From DAOPXV01 sp964551445 (GTDB taxonomy: Bacteria > Muiribacteriota > UBA9980), in the NCBI GenBank assembly GCA_964551445.1, contig CAZKCG010000009.1:62001-126000 (forward strand): a DNA stretch of 64,000 nt, given 5' to 3'. The stretch's first letter is position 1; the number at the start of each line of letters is the position of its first letter. The notes under the pieces were generated by a model that did not search any database, was not told the origin of the DNA, and saw only the letters and a program-made list of their open reading frames with translations. Of the stretch, positions 34,571 to 43,210 are shown in pieces. Made by a program: the position numbers and the translations under genes.

Positions 34571-35920
34571 ATGGACGGTCGCAGCACAAGATTTATTAAA
34601 GAAGCAGTTTTCGCAGTATTGAAGGGCCATCTCACGGTAGACGGCGCAGCAGAAAAATACGGCATTCCCGAAGAACGCATTACGGACGGTATTAAAAATT
34701 ACTGTCTGAGCGGAAAGATAACCGAAGAGCGTGAAAAGTCATTTATCGGGAACTTTTATGAAAAATTCATAAGAGTGAACGTAAGGAACGCGTTCTCTAA
34801 GATCGCGCCTACATACGACCATGAAAAAGCTCTCGACAGGTTCAAATTCAAATTCGCGTATGCTACGGTTTCTTTCATGGTTGTGGCTTTCGGCATATTT
34901 ATAATGAACTTTCCCGGAGCATTCAACCCTCCTGATATGAACGCCAAGTCTTTTGAGGAAAAAATGGATCAGGCGCTTACGGCCACTTCGAAACGCGCTT
35001 CGACGATAGACGCGGAAGTTAAATACCTCAACCGCTTTTATTCGCGCATAAACAAGATACTTGATTCGAGCAACGCCAGGGAATCGCAGGCTTTAAAGGC
35101 CGAGATCGGAAACCGTCTCGCTTATATAAACAAGATCGATCAGGCTGAAGTAGCCAGAAAAGCGGTCAATTTCAGCGATCCGAGCGCCGCGGCGGACAGA
35201 AAGCCGGCGGCCGGAATGTACAAAAGAATGTATTCGGCCGCTTCTGAAAAAGATGAGAACAGTTACCTGGCAAAGGCGTTCAAAGAAAGGGCCGACGCCG
35301 AGAACGCTTCCGGCCGCGCCAGCGCATATATGGCGAAAGCCGCCCCTGAAGCTGCCGCTAAAACTGAATCTGCTCCCGTGACTGTTATAGCCGCGTCCTC
35401 CCAGGCCGAGGCCGAAGCTCAGCTGGCCGCCGCCTCAGAAGTCAAGCCGGAGATCGAAGAACCAATAGCCGAAGAAATAACGGTTGAAGAAGCCGCGTCC
35501 GAAGTTAATGAGCCGGCCGCCGCCGCAAATAAAACTCGAATGGCGAAAGCTGCAGCCGCGCGTGAAGATGCCCCGGCAGATCGGACCGAAAGAGCGAAGG
35601 CGTCCGAAAAAGCCGTGGCGAAAGCTGAAAGAGCCCCTGCGGAGGAAGCCGCTCAGGCGGTTGAAACAACGCCTGCTAAAACTTATAAATTCGCCGAAAA
35701 AAAATATGATTCAATGAAAGACAGGCTGTTCATAATAAACAGATACAAGAAAGAAAATTTATTGAAAAGGATCGTCGCAAGGCCCACGATCAAGTTCAAA
35801 TATCCTGTAGCGTCGATGCTTCCGGTAGTCGACAAGAAAAAATATAACGAATCGCTTAAAAAAATAGCGACAAATCCCAAAGAAGTCCGGGAAGTCAAGA
35901 TAGTAGAAGACAGAGGATAA
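34571..35920 (+). CDS. Helix-turn-helix/transmembrane protein with Ala/Glu-rich tail
   Basis: 449 residues, not a recognised family. Residues 1-60 look like a transposase- or Fis-type HTH ('VLKGHLTVDGAAEKYGIPEERITDGI'). A single membrane segment follows at ~97-120 ('ATVSFMVVAFGIFIMNFPG'). The rest is coiled-coil-like, then Ala/Glu/Lys-rich low complexity (~225-375), and a basic C-terminus. The layout, HTH inside and long tail outside, recalls RodZ or membrane-bound regulators, but no homology is claimed. Divergent from the secretin gene; GAGGTG ribosome site before the ATG. Confidence 0.65.
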   Translation: MDGRSTRFIKEAVFAVLKGHLTVDGAAEKYGIPEERITDGIKNYCLSGKITEEREKSFIGNFYEKFIRVNVRNAFSKIAPTYDHEKALDRFKFKFAYATVSFMVVAFGIFIMNFPGAFNPPDMNAKSFEEKMDQALTATSKRASTIDAEVKYLNRFYSRINKILDSSNARESQALKAEIGNRLAYINKIDQAEVARKAVNFSDPSAAADRKPAAGMYKRMYSAASEKDENSYLAKAFKERADAENASGRASAYMAKAAPEAAAKTESAPVTVIAASSQAEAEAQLAAASEVKPEIEEPIAEEITVEEAASEVNEPAAAANKTRMAKAAAAREDAPADRTERAKASEKAVAKAERAPAEEAAQAVETTPAKTYKFAEKKYDSMKDRLFIINRYKKENLLKRIVARPTIKFKYPVASMLPVVDKKKYNESLKKIATNPKEVREVKIVEDRG

Positions 35921-35984
35921 TTTATGTCACATCGATCAAAAGTGCATTAACCACACCTTAACCACATACCTCTCTTTCAAATTT

Positions 35985-36011
35985 AAAGTACCCGCAAGGG
36001 TACTTTTTTTT
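35985..36011 (+). terminator. Rho-independent terminator
   Basis: Stem AAAGTACCC (35985-35993), loop GCAA, stem GGGTACTTT (35998-36006) and T's to 36011. It ends the HTH/membrane gene and lies directly against the stop of the convergent RNB gene. Confidence 0.88.
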
Positions 36012-38184
36012 ATTCTTCGAAGGTATCGATGGCGAAGTGGATCTTTCTGTCGCGGATATCGACGCTGTTTATCGTTACGATAACGCGTTCCCCGGCGGTT
36101 CTTTTTCCGTGAAGGCGGGCGGCGCCGTTGAGGTGCAGGAAATACTTCGAAAGTTCCACTCTGAAACGGTCTTCACTCGCCTCGATAACGGTCGCGGGTA
36201 TCTTTTCGCCGGAATTTTTTTTCAGATATTTATAAAGCCAGTAGCCGCGGCTTTCCTGTTCAATTTCGGAAGCGGCGGAAAGAGAGCCTTCGCAGTATAT
36301 TATTTTTTCCTTGAGCGACTCGATATCGTAGCGGGGTTTTCCGGAGACCAGCAGACTTTTGATCTGCCGCTGCATGAGAAGGTCGATATACCTTCTAAGG
36401 GGCGAAGAAGCCTGGACGTAGCCGGGGACGCCCAGCATTCCGTGCGGCGTCATCTCATAAGCCGATATGGAATAAGGCATGGATCTTCTAATTTCCCAGG
36501 CCCTGAGAGGATTATAGCTTCCCGCCGGCACGTCTTCCCTGTATTTTTTTACGAGTTCGGGCGAAGGATAAGCCGCGCTGTATTTAAAATGCGCGGGCGC
36601 TTTAAAAGCGTTGAAAAGTTCCGCCGCGCGGCTGTTATAAAATATCATCAGCTCTGAAACTATGGTTCCGGCCTCGCCGTGGTCGTCCGTTGAAATATTT
36701 ATTTTTTCATTTTCCGATCCGGGATCCTCTACATAAATATCGGCTTTCGGGAAAAACAGCGACACCGCTCCGGCGGTTTCGCGTCTCTGCCGCATAACGC
36801 TTGAAAACTTGAGAAGCGTCTCGAGTTCTTCGCGGGTTGTGGTGATCCCCGTGGCGCCGTTACCGTTTGAAAGGATCTCGTTTATCTGCTCGTACGAACA
36901 TTTTTTCTCGACTTTTATGATCGACGGAACGAAGGCTAAATTAATTATTTCGAGTTCTCCCGATAGTATCGCGGCGAGCGTGAGGCACAACCGGCGCTCG
37001 TTTTCCCTGAGGCTGAAAAGATCGTTGGAGACCTCTTCCGGTATCATGTCGATCTTGCCTTCGGCCATATAGATCGCGGTAACCCTCGCGAACGCCTCTG
37101 AATCTATTTCGGTGCCTTCTTTGATCATTTCTGAAATATCGGCCACATGGACCATGAGCGCGTATCCGTCACCGTGTCTGATGAAGCTTATTCCGTCGTC
37201 GCAGCACTTCGTGTCCGCGCTGTCGATCGTGTATGAAGCTATATTCGTAAGATCGACCCTCGAATTTTCGTCGCAGAATTTCTTTTCGCCGCGTTTGATG
37301 CCGTCTAAAACGCTATGAGCGTCTATTATTTTATACTTATCCATCGTGAAAGTTTTTTTGAATTCGCCGACCTCTTCGATAAGTTTCGGTTCGAATTTTT
37401 TGTCTATGTTATATTTTTTCAGAAGGAAATTTTCGTCGCGGCAGAATACAGCCATATCGACGAGAAATTTGAACGCGTCAAAGCGGGCGCTGAGGCCGTC
37501 GGAAATGATCTGGATCAGCTCGCGTCCCTTGTTTTGAAAGACGGTGTTTTCTGGAAAAACGAAAAAATTGGTCAGAATATCTATTCTCGCTCCGTATTTT
37601 TTTATGAACTCAGATCTTATTTCGGGCGCGAAAGCCGATGCCGCAAGGTCCGAAAGTTCTTTTAAAAATTCGGCTTCTCGCTCCTGTTTTTCTTTTTCCA
37701 CGGCGAGCTGCTGGAAATATTTTTGAAGGTCTTCATCGCCGACCGCGTAAAAATAATCGTCTTTTCTTTTAAAATAAGGGTTTTTGGAGTGAAGCGAGCG
37801 TACGACCGCTGACAGCTGGTCGTCGTTAATGGCGTCGCCGTAATAAGCCGCGGCCATATCTTTTGGCGACCATAATGTTTCATTTTCCAGTTTCAGAAGC
37901 TCGCGTATATCCGAAAGCGGAACTGCTGCGGCCATTTCACGCCTTTTGTCGCGCAGCTGGCAGAGTCTTGCGGCTATCGCGGCATGGTCGGTTTTTTCGG
38001 TTATGGAACCAGCCTCTGAATTAATTATCTTATTCGCGGAAATAGTGAGCGTCCTGTTTTTTTCATTCAATATCCTGTATGACTCACGGGTTTTAGAACC
38101 CGAACCGGCAGTTTCAACCGCCAGGACACACCCCGAGAATATCTGGCCTTCGTCTATGTATTCAACTATGTTTCCCTGTCTCAT
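36010..38184 (-). CDS. RNase II/R-family (RNB) ribonuclease
   Basis: 724 residues. The N-terminal ~310 residues contain OB-like and helical segments, the RNB core begins near residue 318, and an S1-like end closes the protein ('GERVIVTINSVDIRDRKIHFAI'). The core is clear: 'RVDLTNIASYTIDSADTKCCDDG', 'HVADISEMI', 'IDMIPEEVSNDLFSL', 'YVQASSPLRRYIDLLMQRQI'. RNB enzymes degrade RNA 3'-5' using four aspartates in the pattern D-x5-D-x-DD. Here the second position appears to be Cys, leaving three. The start is supported by the downstream beta-rich 'MRQGNIVEYID'. It is convergent with the HTH/membrane gene. Confidence 0.9.
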   Translation of the reverse strand: MRQGNIVEYIDEGQIFSGCVLAVETAGSGSKTRESYRILNEKNRTLTISANKIINSEAGSITEKTDHAAIAARLCQLRDKRREMAAAVPLSDIRELLKLENETLWSPKDMAAAYYGDAINDDQLSAVVRSLHSKNPYFKRKDDYFYAVGDEDLQKYFQQLAVEKEKQEREAEFLKELSDLAASAFAPEIRSEFIKKYGARIDILTNFFVFPENTVFQNKGRELIQIISDGLSARFDAFKFLVDMAVFCRDENFLLKKYNIDKKFEPKLIEEVGEFKKTFTMDKYKIIDAHSVLDGIKRGEKKFCDENSRVDLTNIASYTIDSADTKCCDDGISFIRHGDGYALMVHVADISEMIKEGTEIDSEAFARVTAIYMAEGKIDMIPEEVSNDLFSLRENERRLCLTLAAILSGELEIINLAFVPSIIKVEKKCSYEQINEILSNGNGATGITTTREELETLLKFSSVMRQRRETAGAVSLFFPKADIYVEDPGSENEKINISTDDHGEAGTIVSELMIFYNSRAAELFNAFKAPAHFKYSAAYPSPELVKKYREDVPAGSYNPLRAWEIRRSMPYSISAYEMTPHGMLGVPGYVQASSPLRRYIDLLMQRQIKSLLVSGKPRYDIESLKEKIIYCEGSLSAASEIEQESRGYWLYKYLKKNSGEKIPATVIEASEDRFRVELSKYFLHLNGAARLHGKRTAGERVIVTINSVDIRDRKIHFAIDTFEE

Positions 38185-38279
38185 TTTAATACCGCCATAT
38201 TTTTAAATTTTTTCATTTTATCACGATAACGATATTTTTTCAATGTTTTTAATAAAAAACAGGCTTTATCGCAATAATA

Positions 38280-38308
38280 TTGACAAGCACTTTTAATTTT
38301 GTTAAAAT
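38280..38308 (+). promoter_or_regulatory. Sigma-70 promoter of glgC
   Basis: TTGACA (38280-38285), 17-bp spacer, TAAAAT (38303-38308), leaving a ~70-nt untranslated leader before the glgC ATG. Confidence 0.8.
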
Positions 38309-38384
38309 ATTATCACTTGTAATAAATTTGCTGATGTTTGAAATACTTTGGCCACAAAAAATAAATAATTGGGGGTAGTAAAAA

Positions 38385-39761
38385 ATGGCAAAAGTTTCAC
38401 AGGTGATTTTAGCCTTAATACTTGCCGGCGGCAAGGGCGAACGCCTCATGCCTCTCACTCTCGACCGTTCCAAACCTTCCGTTCCGATCGGCGGCTATTA
38501 CAGGATCATAGATTTCACGCTGAATAATTGCATAAATTCGCATATCCGAAAAGCTTACCTGCTCACGCAGTTCAAGTCGCAGTCGCTCGACCGCCACATC
38601 AGAAGCGGATGGAATTTATTTTCAGACCGTTCATACGGCTTTATCGAGACGCTTCCGCCTCAGCAGCGCGTTTCGGAAGACTGGTACCGCGGCACCGCCG
38701 ATGCCGTCTGGCAGAACGTATATTCGATCGAGCGCGAAAAAATGCCGTATACGCTTATACTTTCAGGCGACCACATATACAAGATGGACTATTCCGAAAT
38801 GTTCCGCCACCATGTCAGCAATAACGCCGATGTTACCGTCGCTACGATCGAAACGCCCGTCGCGGGAGCGTCGAGCTTTGGCGTTATGGAGGTCGACACC
38901 GAAAGCCGCATAATAGGTTTCGAAGAAAAACCGAAAGAACCCAAATGCATTCCGGGCGATCCGGAACACGCTCTCGCCTCGATGGGCGTATATCTTTTCA
39001 ACACTCAGACGCTTCTTGAAACGCTCAACATGGAATTCGGCGGTTCGAAAGAAATGGTCAACAAAAAGACGCTCATGGAAAAACTCAAGGACGACCCCGA
39101 AGCGTTTCATCGTTATACGACAGGGGATTTTGGCTACGACGTTATTTCCAACATGATCCGTATAAACAAAAAGAATCTCGCCTCCGGCGGCGGAATGCGC
39201 TATAACGTTTTCTCGTATAATTTCCGCGACGAGAATATGAAAACGGCTAAATACTGGCGCGATGTGGGCACGCTTCAATCATACTGGGAAGCCAACATGG
39301 ACCTTAAAAATCCCGAACCCGAGCTGAACCTTTATAAACGCCATAATTTCAACGAAGATATAGGCGGATGGCCGCTGCGCTGCTTCAAAAACACTTTCCT
39401 TCCCGCGGCTAAATTCGTTTTCTCGCCGATAATATCAAGTTCGGTCATATGCGACGGCGCTATCATCAGTAACGCTACCATCCGCGACTCCGTCATAAGC
39501 GTATGCGTTAACGTTCAGTCCAACTCGATAGTTACCGAATCCGTTCTCTTCGATAACGTCAGGGTCGGCCAGAACTGTAAGCTCCACAAGGTCATCGCCG
39601 ATAAGGACGTAATAATAGGCGACAACCAGAGCGTTGGCATAAATAAAGAAGAAGATCTCGCCCGCGGCTTTACCGTATCCGATGGCATAACCGTTATTCC
39701 GCGCGGAACCAGAATAGGCGAAACCTACAGAGGTTTTAACGTTAAAACGATAGTTATCTAA
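38385..39761 (+). CDS. glgC: Glucose-1-phosphate adenylyltransferase
   Basis: 458 residues, slightly longer than typical bacterial GlgC (~400-430). The nucleotide-binding 'ILAGGKGERLMPLTLDRSKPSV' start, 'YRIIDFTLNNCINS', 'GTADAVWQN', 'SGDHIYKMDY' and the sugar-phosphate region 'GFEEKPKEP' are present; a C-terminal left-handed beta-helix follows ('VICDGAIISNATIRDSVIS'). It makes ADP-glucose from glucose-1-phosphate and ATP, the first committed step of glycogen synthesis, and is normally under allosteric control. A G-rich ribosome site (GGGGG) lies 9 nt before the ATG. A strong promoter and a 3' terminator suggest a single-gene transcript. Confidence 0.95.
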   Translation: MAKVSQVILALILAGGKGERLMPLTLDRSKPSVPIGGYYRIIDFTLNNCINSHIRKAYLLTQFKSQSLDRHIRSGWNLFSDRSYGFIETLPPQQRVSEDWYRGTADAVWQNVYSIEREKMPYTLILSGDHIYKMDYSEMFRHHVSNNADVTVATIETPVAGASSFGVMEVDTESRIIGFEEKPKEPKCIPGDPEHALASMGVYLFNTQTLLETLNMEFGGSKEMVNKKTLMEKLKDDPEAFHRYTTGDFGYDVISNMIRINKKNLASGGGMRYNVFSYNFRDENMKTAKYWRDVGTLQSYWEANMDLKNPEPELNLYKRHNFNEDIGGWPLRCFKNTFLPAAKFVFSPIISSSVICDGAIISNATIRDSVISVCVNVQSNSIVTESVLFDNVRVGQNCKLHKVIADKDVIIGDNQSVGINKEEDLARGFTVSDGITVIPRGTRIGETYRGFNVKTIVI

Positions 39762-39763
39762 TT

Positions 39764-39820
39764 TAGTGAATAGAGAAAAGAGAATAACGAATAGTTGATG
39801 CGGCGGCTTTGCCGCTCAAA
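39764..39820. repeat. Intergenic repeat (copy B, one arm)
   Basis: The sequence 'GTGAATAGAGAAAAGAG', then 'CGAATAGTTGATG' and 'CGGCGGCTTTGCCGC' directly after glgC, resembles the left arm of the repeats after the POT gene and after the alpha/beta hydrolase. Only one arm is seen here. The 358 bp between glgC and the next start hold this, a terminator and a promoter, and nothing else I could support. Confidence 0.5.
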
Positions 39821-39834
39821 ATCAAAAAAATCAG

Positions 39835-39877
39835 GAAGCTGTCTTTTCAAATAATATCAGACAGCTTTCTTTTTTTT
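39835..39877 (+). terminator. Rho-independent terminator after glgC
   Basis: AAGCTGTCT (39836-39844) pairs with AGACAGCTT (39859-39867), followed by TCTTTTTTTT. Confidence 0.8.
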
Positions 39878-40017
39878 GCCAATAGAATTGCTTTTTTGAG
39901 ATTTACGAAATTAAAATAAAGTTATTTATTATTACATTTTAATCTTGAGAAAAGCGATAAACTTACCGGGCCGTGATAAAAATCTGACACAATTTCATTA
40001 ATATTTCATCATTTTTT

Positions 40018-40046
40018 TTGACATTATTATTTTTATCGTTTATAAT
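40018..40046 (+). promoter_or_regulatory. Full-consensus sigma-70 promoter
   Basis: TTGACA (40018-40023), a 17-bp spacer and TATAAT (40041-40046), a perfect match to both hexamers. It lies ~70 nt before the TTG start of the secreted HExxH protein and should drive strong expression. Confidence 0.88.
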
Positions 40047-40119
40047 TAAATGATCAATAAAAACGAATGCATTTTTTATCATATGCGTATAAATTAAAAT
40101 ATTGAAGGATGTGATCAGT

Positions 40120-41754
40120 TTGAAGTTTTCAGTTCTCTTGAAAAAAACTCTCGCTCTGACCCTGGCGGTTCCCATAGCGATAAGCGCTTTTACCGGAACG
40201 GCCGCCGCCGAAAAATACACGACCTATCTCGCTCCTCAGTATCAGGACATTCCCTTTAAAGTTGAAAATGCCTTTCTTTCGGCCGCTCCGCTTATGGACC
40301 CCAAAGACCCTAAAAAACCTCAGATGATAGTTCCGGCCAGCGAGTTCGAAAAGCTCGAAAGTCCTTCGCCGCAGGGTTTTAAAATAGCCCCTTCGCCCGC
40401 CGGCGGAGAATACGGCAAGGACGTAATTCCCTACCTTAGCGCGTCGCCTGAAATGGTCGACAGCGCGAAACTTCGCGTTATCGCCAGAATGAAAAAGCTT
40501 TCTCTCATTATTCAATCAGGAAACCAGGCTTACGCCGAATTCTATAAAAAGATAGTCACCGCCCCGATAGTTCTTTTCATCGGAATGAACGCCGGAACGG
40601 GCCCGGCCTGCGCTCCGCTTCCAATGCATCTCGACCTCAAGGAAGGCGGCCATTATTTTTTCAATACCGTTACCTTCGTCGAAGATATACCTAAATTCTT
40701 CTCAATAGCCGATGCCATCAAAAACGACACATTCGACATGGTCGTCGCTCATGAGAACGCTCACGCAATTATGTTCGACATATACGGTCCGGATATCACA
40801 AAGATCGACAAGGTCAGCAATATGGGCCACGACGGTCCGATGGTCTCCGATCGCGGCCTCGCATATATCGAGGGATGGGCTGAAGCTTTCGAAGCTTTAT
40901 ACGGCCCGACCAATCCCCTCTTGAAATTAAAGGAAGCAGACCGCGAAAAATACAGAATATCAGAATTCCTTTTCACCAGACAGGATCCCGTCCGCCGCGA
41001 CCGCTACATATGGCAGAATCATAACGGTAAAAAAACCGGTATCTTAAAGAACGGCTCTCAGATACTCTCGACGGAAGGCGCTATAGCCGGTCTTTTCTAT
41101 GACATCCTTACATCCAGATCCCTCAAGGATCCCTTCGGGAAATGTATCAGCGTTATGTACGAAAAGAAACCCGTCGATTTCATCGGGTTCTTAAAAGCCT
41201 GGACCACCGCTTTCCCTGAAGATAAAAACACTCTTTATCGCATGTTCCTCGAAGGTACTAATTACGCCACCGTTTCGAACGAAGCAAGAAAGCTATATTA
41301 CGATTACTATCAGGCAAAGCTTAAATTCGTCCAGAAACAGATGGATGAAAAAACATTCTACGATACCAAGAAAAAATGGACTACATACAAGGAAGACCTT
41401 TTTGCCAAGGCTATGCAGAACGAATCGCAGCTTACCGCTAACGTCAGCCGCGACCTTTGGACCAACGTCAAGGGATTCAAGAGCTTCAGTCTCGGCGGCA
41501 TGATATCCGGAATACTCGGCAACAAAGGCATGCACGTCAATATCGCGAGCGTCACCGTCGGCCAGCTGCTGCAGCTTCGCGAAGGAAATTTCCTCAAGGA
41601 AATGACGGACGAAGATATCTCGAAATTCGTAAAGACCCGTGAACAGATGGGCGTAATGCCCTATACCAGCGGTGTCCAGGCGCTCCGCGAGATCCTCGGA
41701 AAAGACCGCGCCGAAGCGATAATCAAGGCTAACGGAATAAGCGACCTTAAATAG
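40120..41754 (+). CDS. Secreted protein with HExxH motif (putative gluzincin-type metallopeptidase)
   Basis: I place the start at TTG 40120, because AAGGA lies about 10 nt upstream and the resulting N-terminus is a classic signal peptide (MKFSVLLKKTLALTLAVPIAI..AFTGTAAA, cleavage before EKY). An in-frame TTG at 40102 lacks an SD. The mature ~520-residue protein contains 'VVAHENAHAIMFD' (HENAH fits HExxH) near residue 215, and 'GLAYIEGWAEAFEALYG' about 35 residues later, which could provide the third zinc ligand as in gluzincins. No family is recognised. The long C-terminal part is helical. Substrate unknown. Likely periplasmic or secreted and highly expressed given the perfect promoter. Confidence 0.7.
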   Translation: MKFSVLLKKTLALTLAVPIAISAFTGTAAAEKYTTYLAPQYQDIPFKVENAFLSAAPLMDPKDPKKPQMIVPASEFEKLESPSPQGFKIAPSPAGGEYGKDVIPYLSASPEMVDSAKLRVIARMKKLSLIIQSGNQAYAEFYKKIVTAPIVLFIGMNAGTGPACAPLPMHLDLKEGGHYFFNTVTFVEDIPKFFSIADAIKNDTFDMVVAHENAHAIMFDIYGPDITKIDKVSNMGHDGPMVSDRGLAYIEGWAEAFEALYGPTNPLLKLKEADREKYRISEFLFTRQDPVRRDRYIWQNHNGKKTGILKNGSQILSTEGAIAGLFYDILTSRSLKDPFGKCISVMYEKKPVDFIGFLKAWTTAFPEDKNTLYRMFLEGTNYATVSNEARKLYYDYYQAKLKFVQKQMDEKTFYDTKKKWTTYKEDLFAKAMQNESQLTANVSRDLWTNVKGFKSFSLGGMISGILGNKGMHVNIASVTVGQLLQLREGNFLKEMTDEDISKFVKTREQMGVMPYTSGVQALREILGKDRAEAIIKANGISDLK

Positions 41755-41806
41755 TTAAATATAAGAAATAATTGTAAATGTTTAATGAATGCGGCTGCGC
41801 CGCGCC

Positions 41807-41837
41807 CGAAAGAGCGTGCCGGGGCCGCTTTCGTTTT
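41807..41837 (+). terminator. Possible terminator
   Basis: CGAAAG (41807-41812) pairs with CTTTCG (41828-41833) around a GC-rich loop, followed by TTTT. Short stem; weak call. The rest of 41755-42007 shows nothing else I can support. Confidence 0.35.
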
Positions 41838-42007
41838 ATAACAGCCGCGATCATTTTGTGCGCTGTTTCTGAAAACGTTCCGTTCTTATTTTGCGCCGGT
41901 GATAATTACTTGTTTATCGCTGCCTGAGAGTTCCAGCCACGACTATCAATGGGCAACTTGAACATAAAAAAGGGGAAGCTGAAAAATAATAAACCTGGAG
42001 TAGTAAA

Positions 42008-42967
42008 ATGAAAAATGAAATCCGTTTTTGGCGATCTATGATTTTCATGTTTGTAATTTTCACCATTATGTTGTTATATCCTTCAATTTCATCAGCTACT
42101 GAAGAAATTTATATGAGAGCCTTTGGTTCAGCCGGTGATCCGGCGGTGATATTTCTTCACGGCGGTCCCGGTTACAATTGTTTTCTCTTTGAAGCCGCGG
42201 CGGCGGAAACGCTTTCTAAAACAGGACTTTTTGTTATCGTTTTCGACCAGCGTGGGTGCGGGAGATCGAAGAGCCCGAAGGCCGATTATACGTTCAGTGA
42301 AGCCATCGCCGATCTCGATTCGATCTATAAAAGGGCGGGCGTGAAAAAAGCCTGTCTGACAGGCCATAGTTTCGGCGCCGCCGTCGCGCTTAAATTCGCC
42401 GCGAAATATCCTGAAAAGGTTTCAAGCATTATACTTGCCGGGGCGCCTCTCGATTATCCCGCCGGGTTCAAAGCAATAATAAATAACTGCCGCAAAGTTT
42501 ACGCGAAAAAAAATACGGAATTTGTCGCGCAGATGGACCTGGTTGAAAAACTCGATCCGGCCTCCATTGAATATCTTAATCTGTGTTTCATGCACGCTAT
42601 GTCCTGCGGTCTTTACAACCCTTCAAAATTGACGCCGGAAGCGGAAGATATCAAGAAGAGCGTTTCAAAGGACAAGAACTATTTTCTCGCGTCTAAAAGC
42701 GAATTTCTTCCCGTAGCTGGCTTTCTGGCAAAAGAGCGTTATTCGACACTGGATCATACGAGTTCGGTGGTAGAGATCGTGAAGACCATTCCTGTTTATG
42801 GAATTTATGGAGCTGAAGACGGTTTATTCGATGAGGCCTGCCTTGAAAAGATAAAAAGCGCCGTCGGAGAAAAGAATTTCATGCTCGTTCAGGGCGCTTC
42901 ACATAATATTTTTCGCGATCAGCGCGCGATTTTCTGCGACTTTGTAAAAAAATATGCTTCGCATTAA
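42008..42967 (+). CDS. Exported alpha/beta-hydrolase (proline iminopeptidase-like)
   Basis: 319 residues with an N-terminal membrane/signal segment ('SMIFMFVIFTIMLLYPSISSA'). The catalytic features are complete: oxyanion 'HGGPG' (~residue 50), 'FDQRGCGRS', nucleophile elbow 'GHSFGAA', acid 'GAEDGLF' and base 'GASHNIF'. HGGPG plus FDQRGCGRS is the proline iminopeptidase (S33) style, so peptide or ester hydrolysis outside the cytosol is possible; the exact substrate is not inferable. A CTGGAG ribosome site precedes the ATG. Confidence 0.85.
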   Translation: MKNEIRFWRSMIFMFVIFTIMLLYPSISSATEEIYMRAFGSAGDPAVIFLHGGPGYNCFLFEAAAAETLSKTGLFVIVFDQRGCGRSKSPKADYTFSEAIADLDSIYKRAGVKKACLTGHSFGAAVALKFAAKYPEKVSSIILAGAPLDYPAGFKAIINNCRKVYAKKNTEFVAQMDLVEKLDPASIEYLNLCFMHAMSCGLYNPSKLTPEAEDIKKSVSKDKNYFLASKSEFLPVAGFLAKERYSTLDHTSSVVEIVKTIPVYGIYGAEDGLFDEACLEKIKSAVGEKNFMLVQGASHNIFRDQRAIFCDFVKKYASH

Positions 42968-43150
42968 TTAATAGATAACAGGGAAGAGAGAAAAGTGAAA
43001 AGTTTATGCAGGCGGCTTTTCCGCTCTTTTTTTAGTGGAGAAGTGAGAGTAGAAAGTTTAGAACTAAAGGACTTTTGGACAGTTTTTTTTAAAAAAGCGC
43101 CGTTGGCGCAAATTCCTTAACTATTCACTATTCACTCTTAACTATACACT
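42968..43150. repeat. Intergenic repeat (copy C)
   Basis: Left arm 'GAGAGAAAAGTGAAAAG' followed by 'CAGGCGGCTTTTCCGCTC'; right arm 'CTTAACTATTCACTATTCACT' near 43120. The arms are in inverted order and match copy A after the POT gene and half of copy B after glgC. Confidence 0.5.
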
Positions 43151-43160
43151 TAATAAAAAT

Positions 43161-43196
43161 AAAAAAACCGGGCAAAGGCCCGGCTTTTTTATTTTC
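43161..43196. terminator. Bidirectional terminator downstream of bfr
   Basis: CCGGGC (43168-43173) and GCCCGG (43178-43183) with an A-run on the left and a T-run on the right, so it can work in either direction, serving bfr on the minus strand. Confidence 0.85.
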
Positions 43197-43210
43197 GTTT
43201 TATATTAAAA

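Noticed and set aside
41755..42007. Possible small RNA or tRNA between the HExxH gene and the hydrolase
   Set aside because: GC-rich palindromes are present but no cloverleaf, T-loop sequence or known RNA motif was found.
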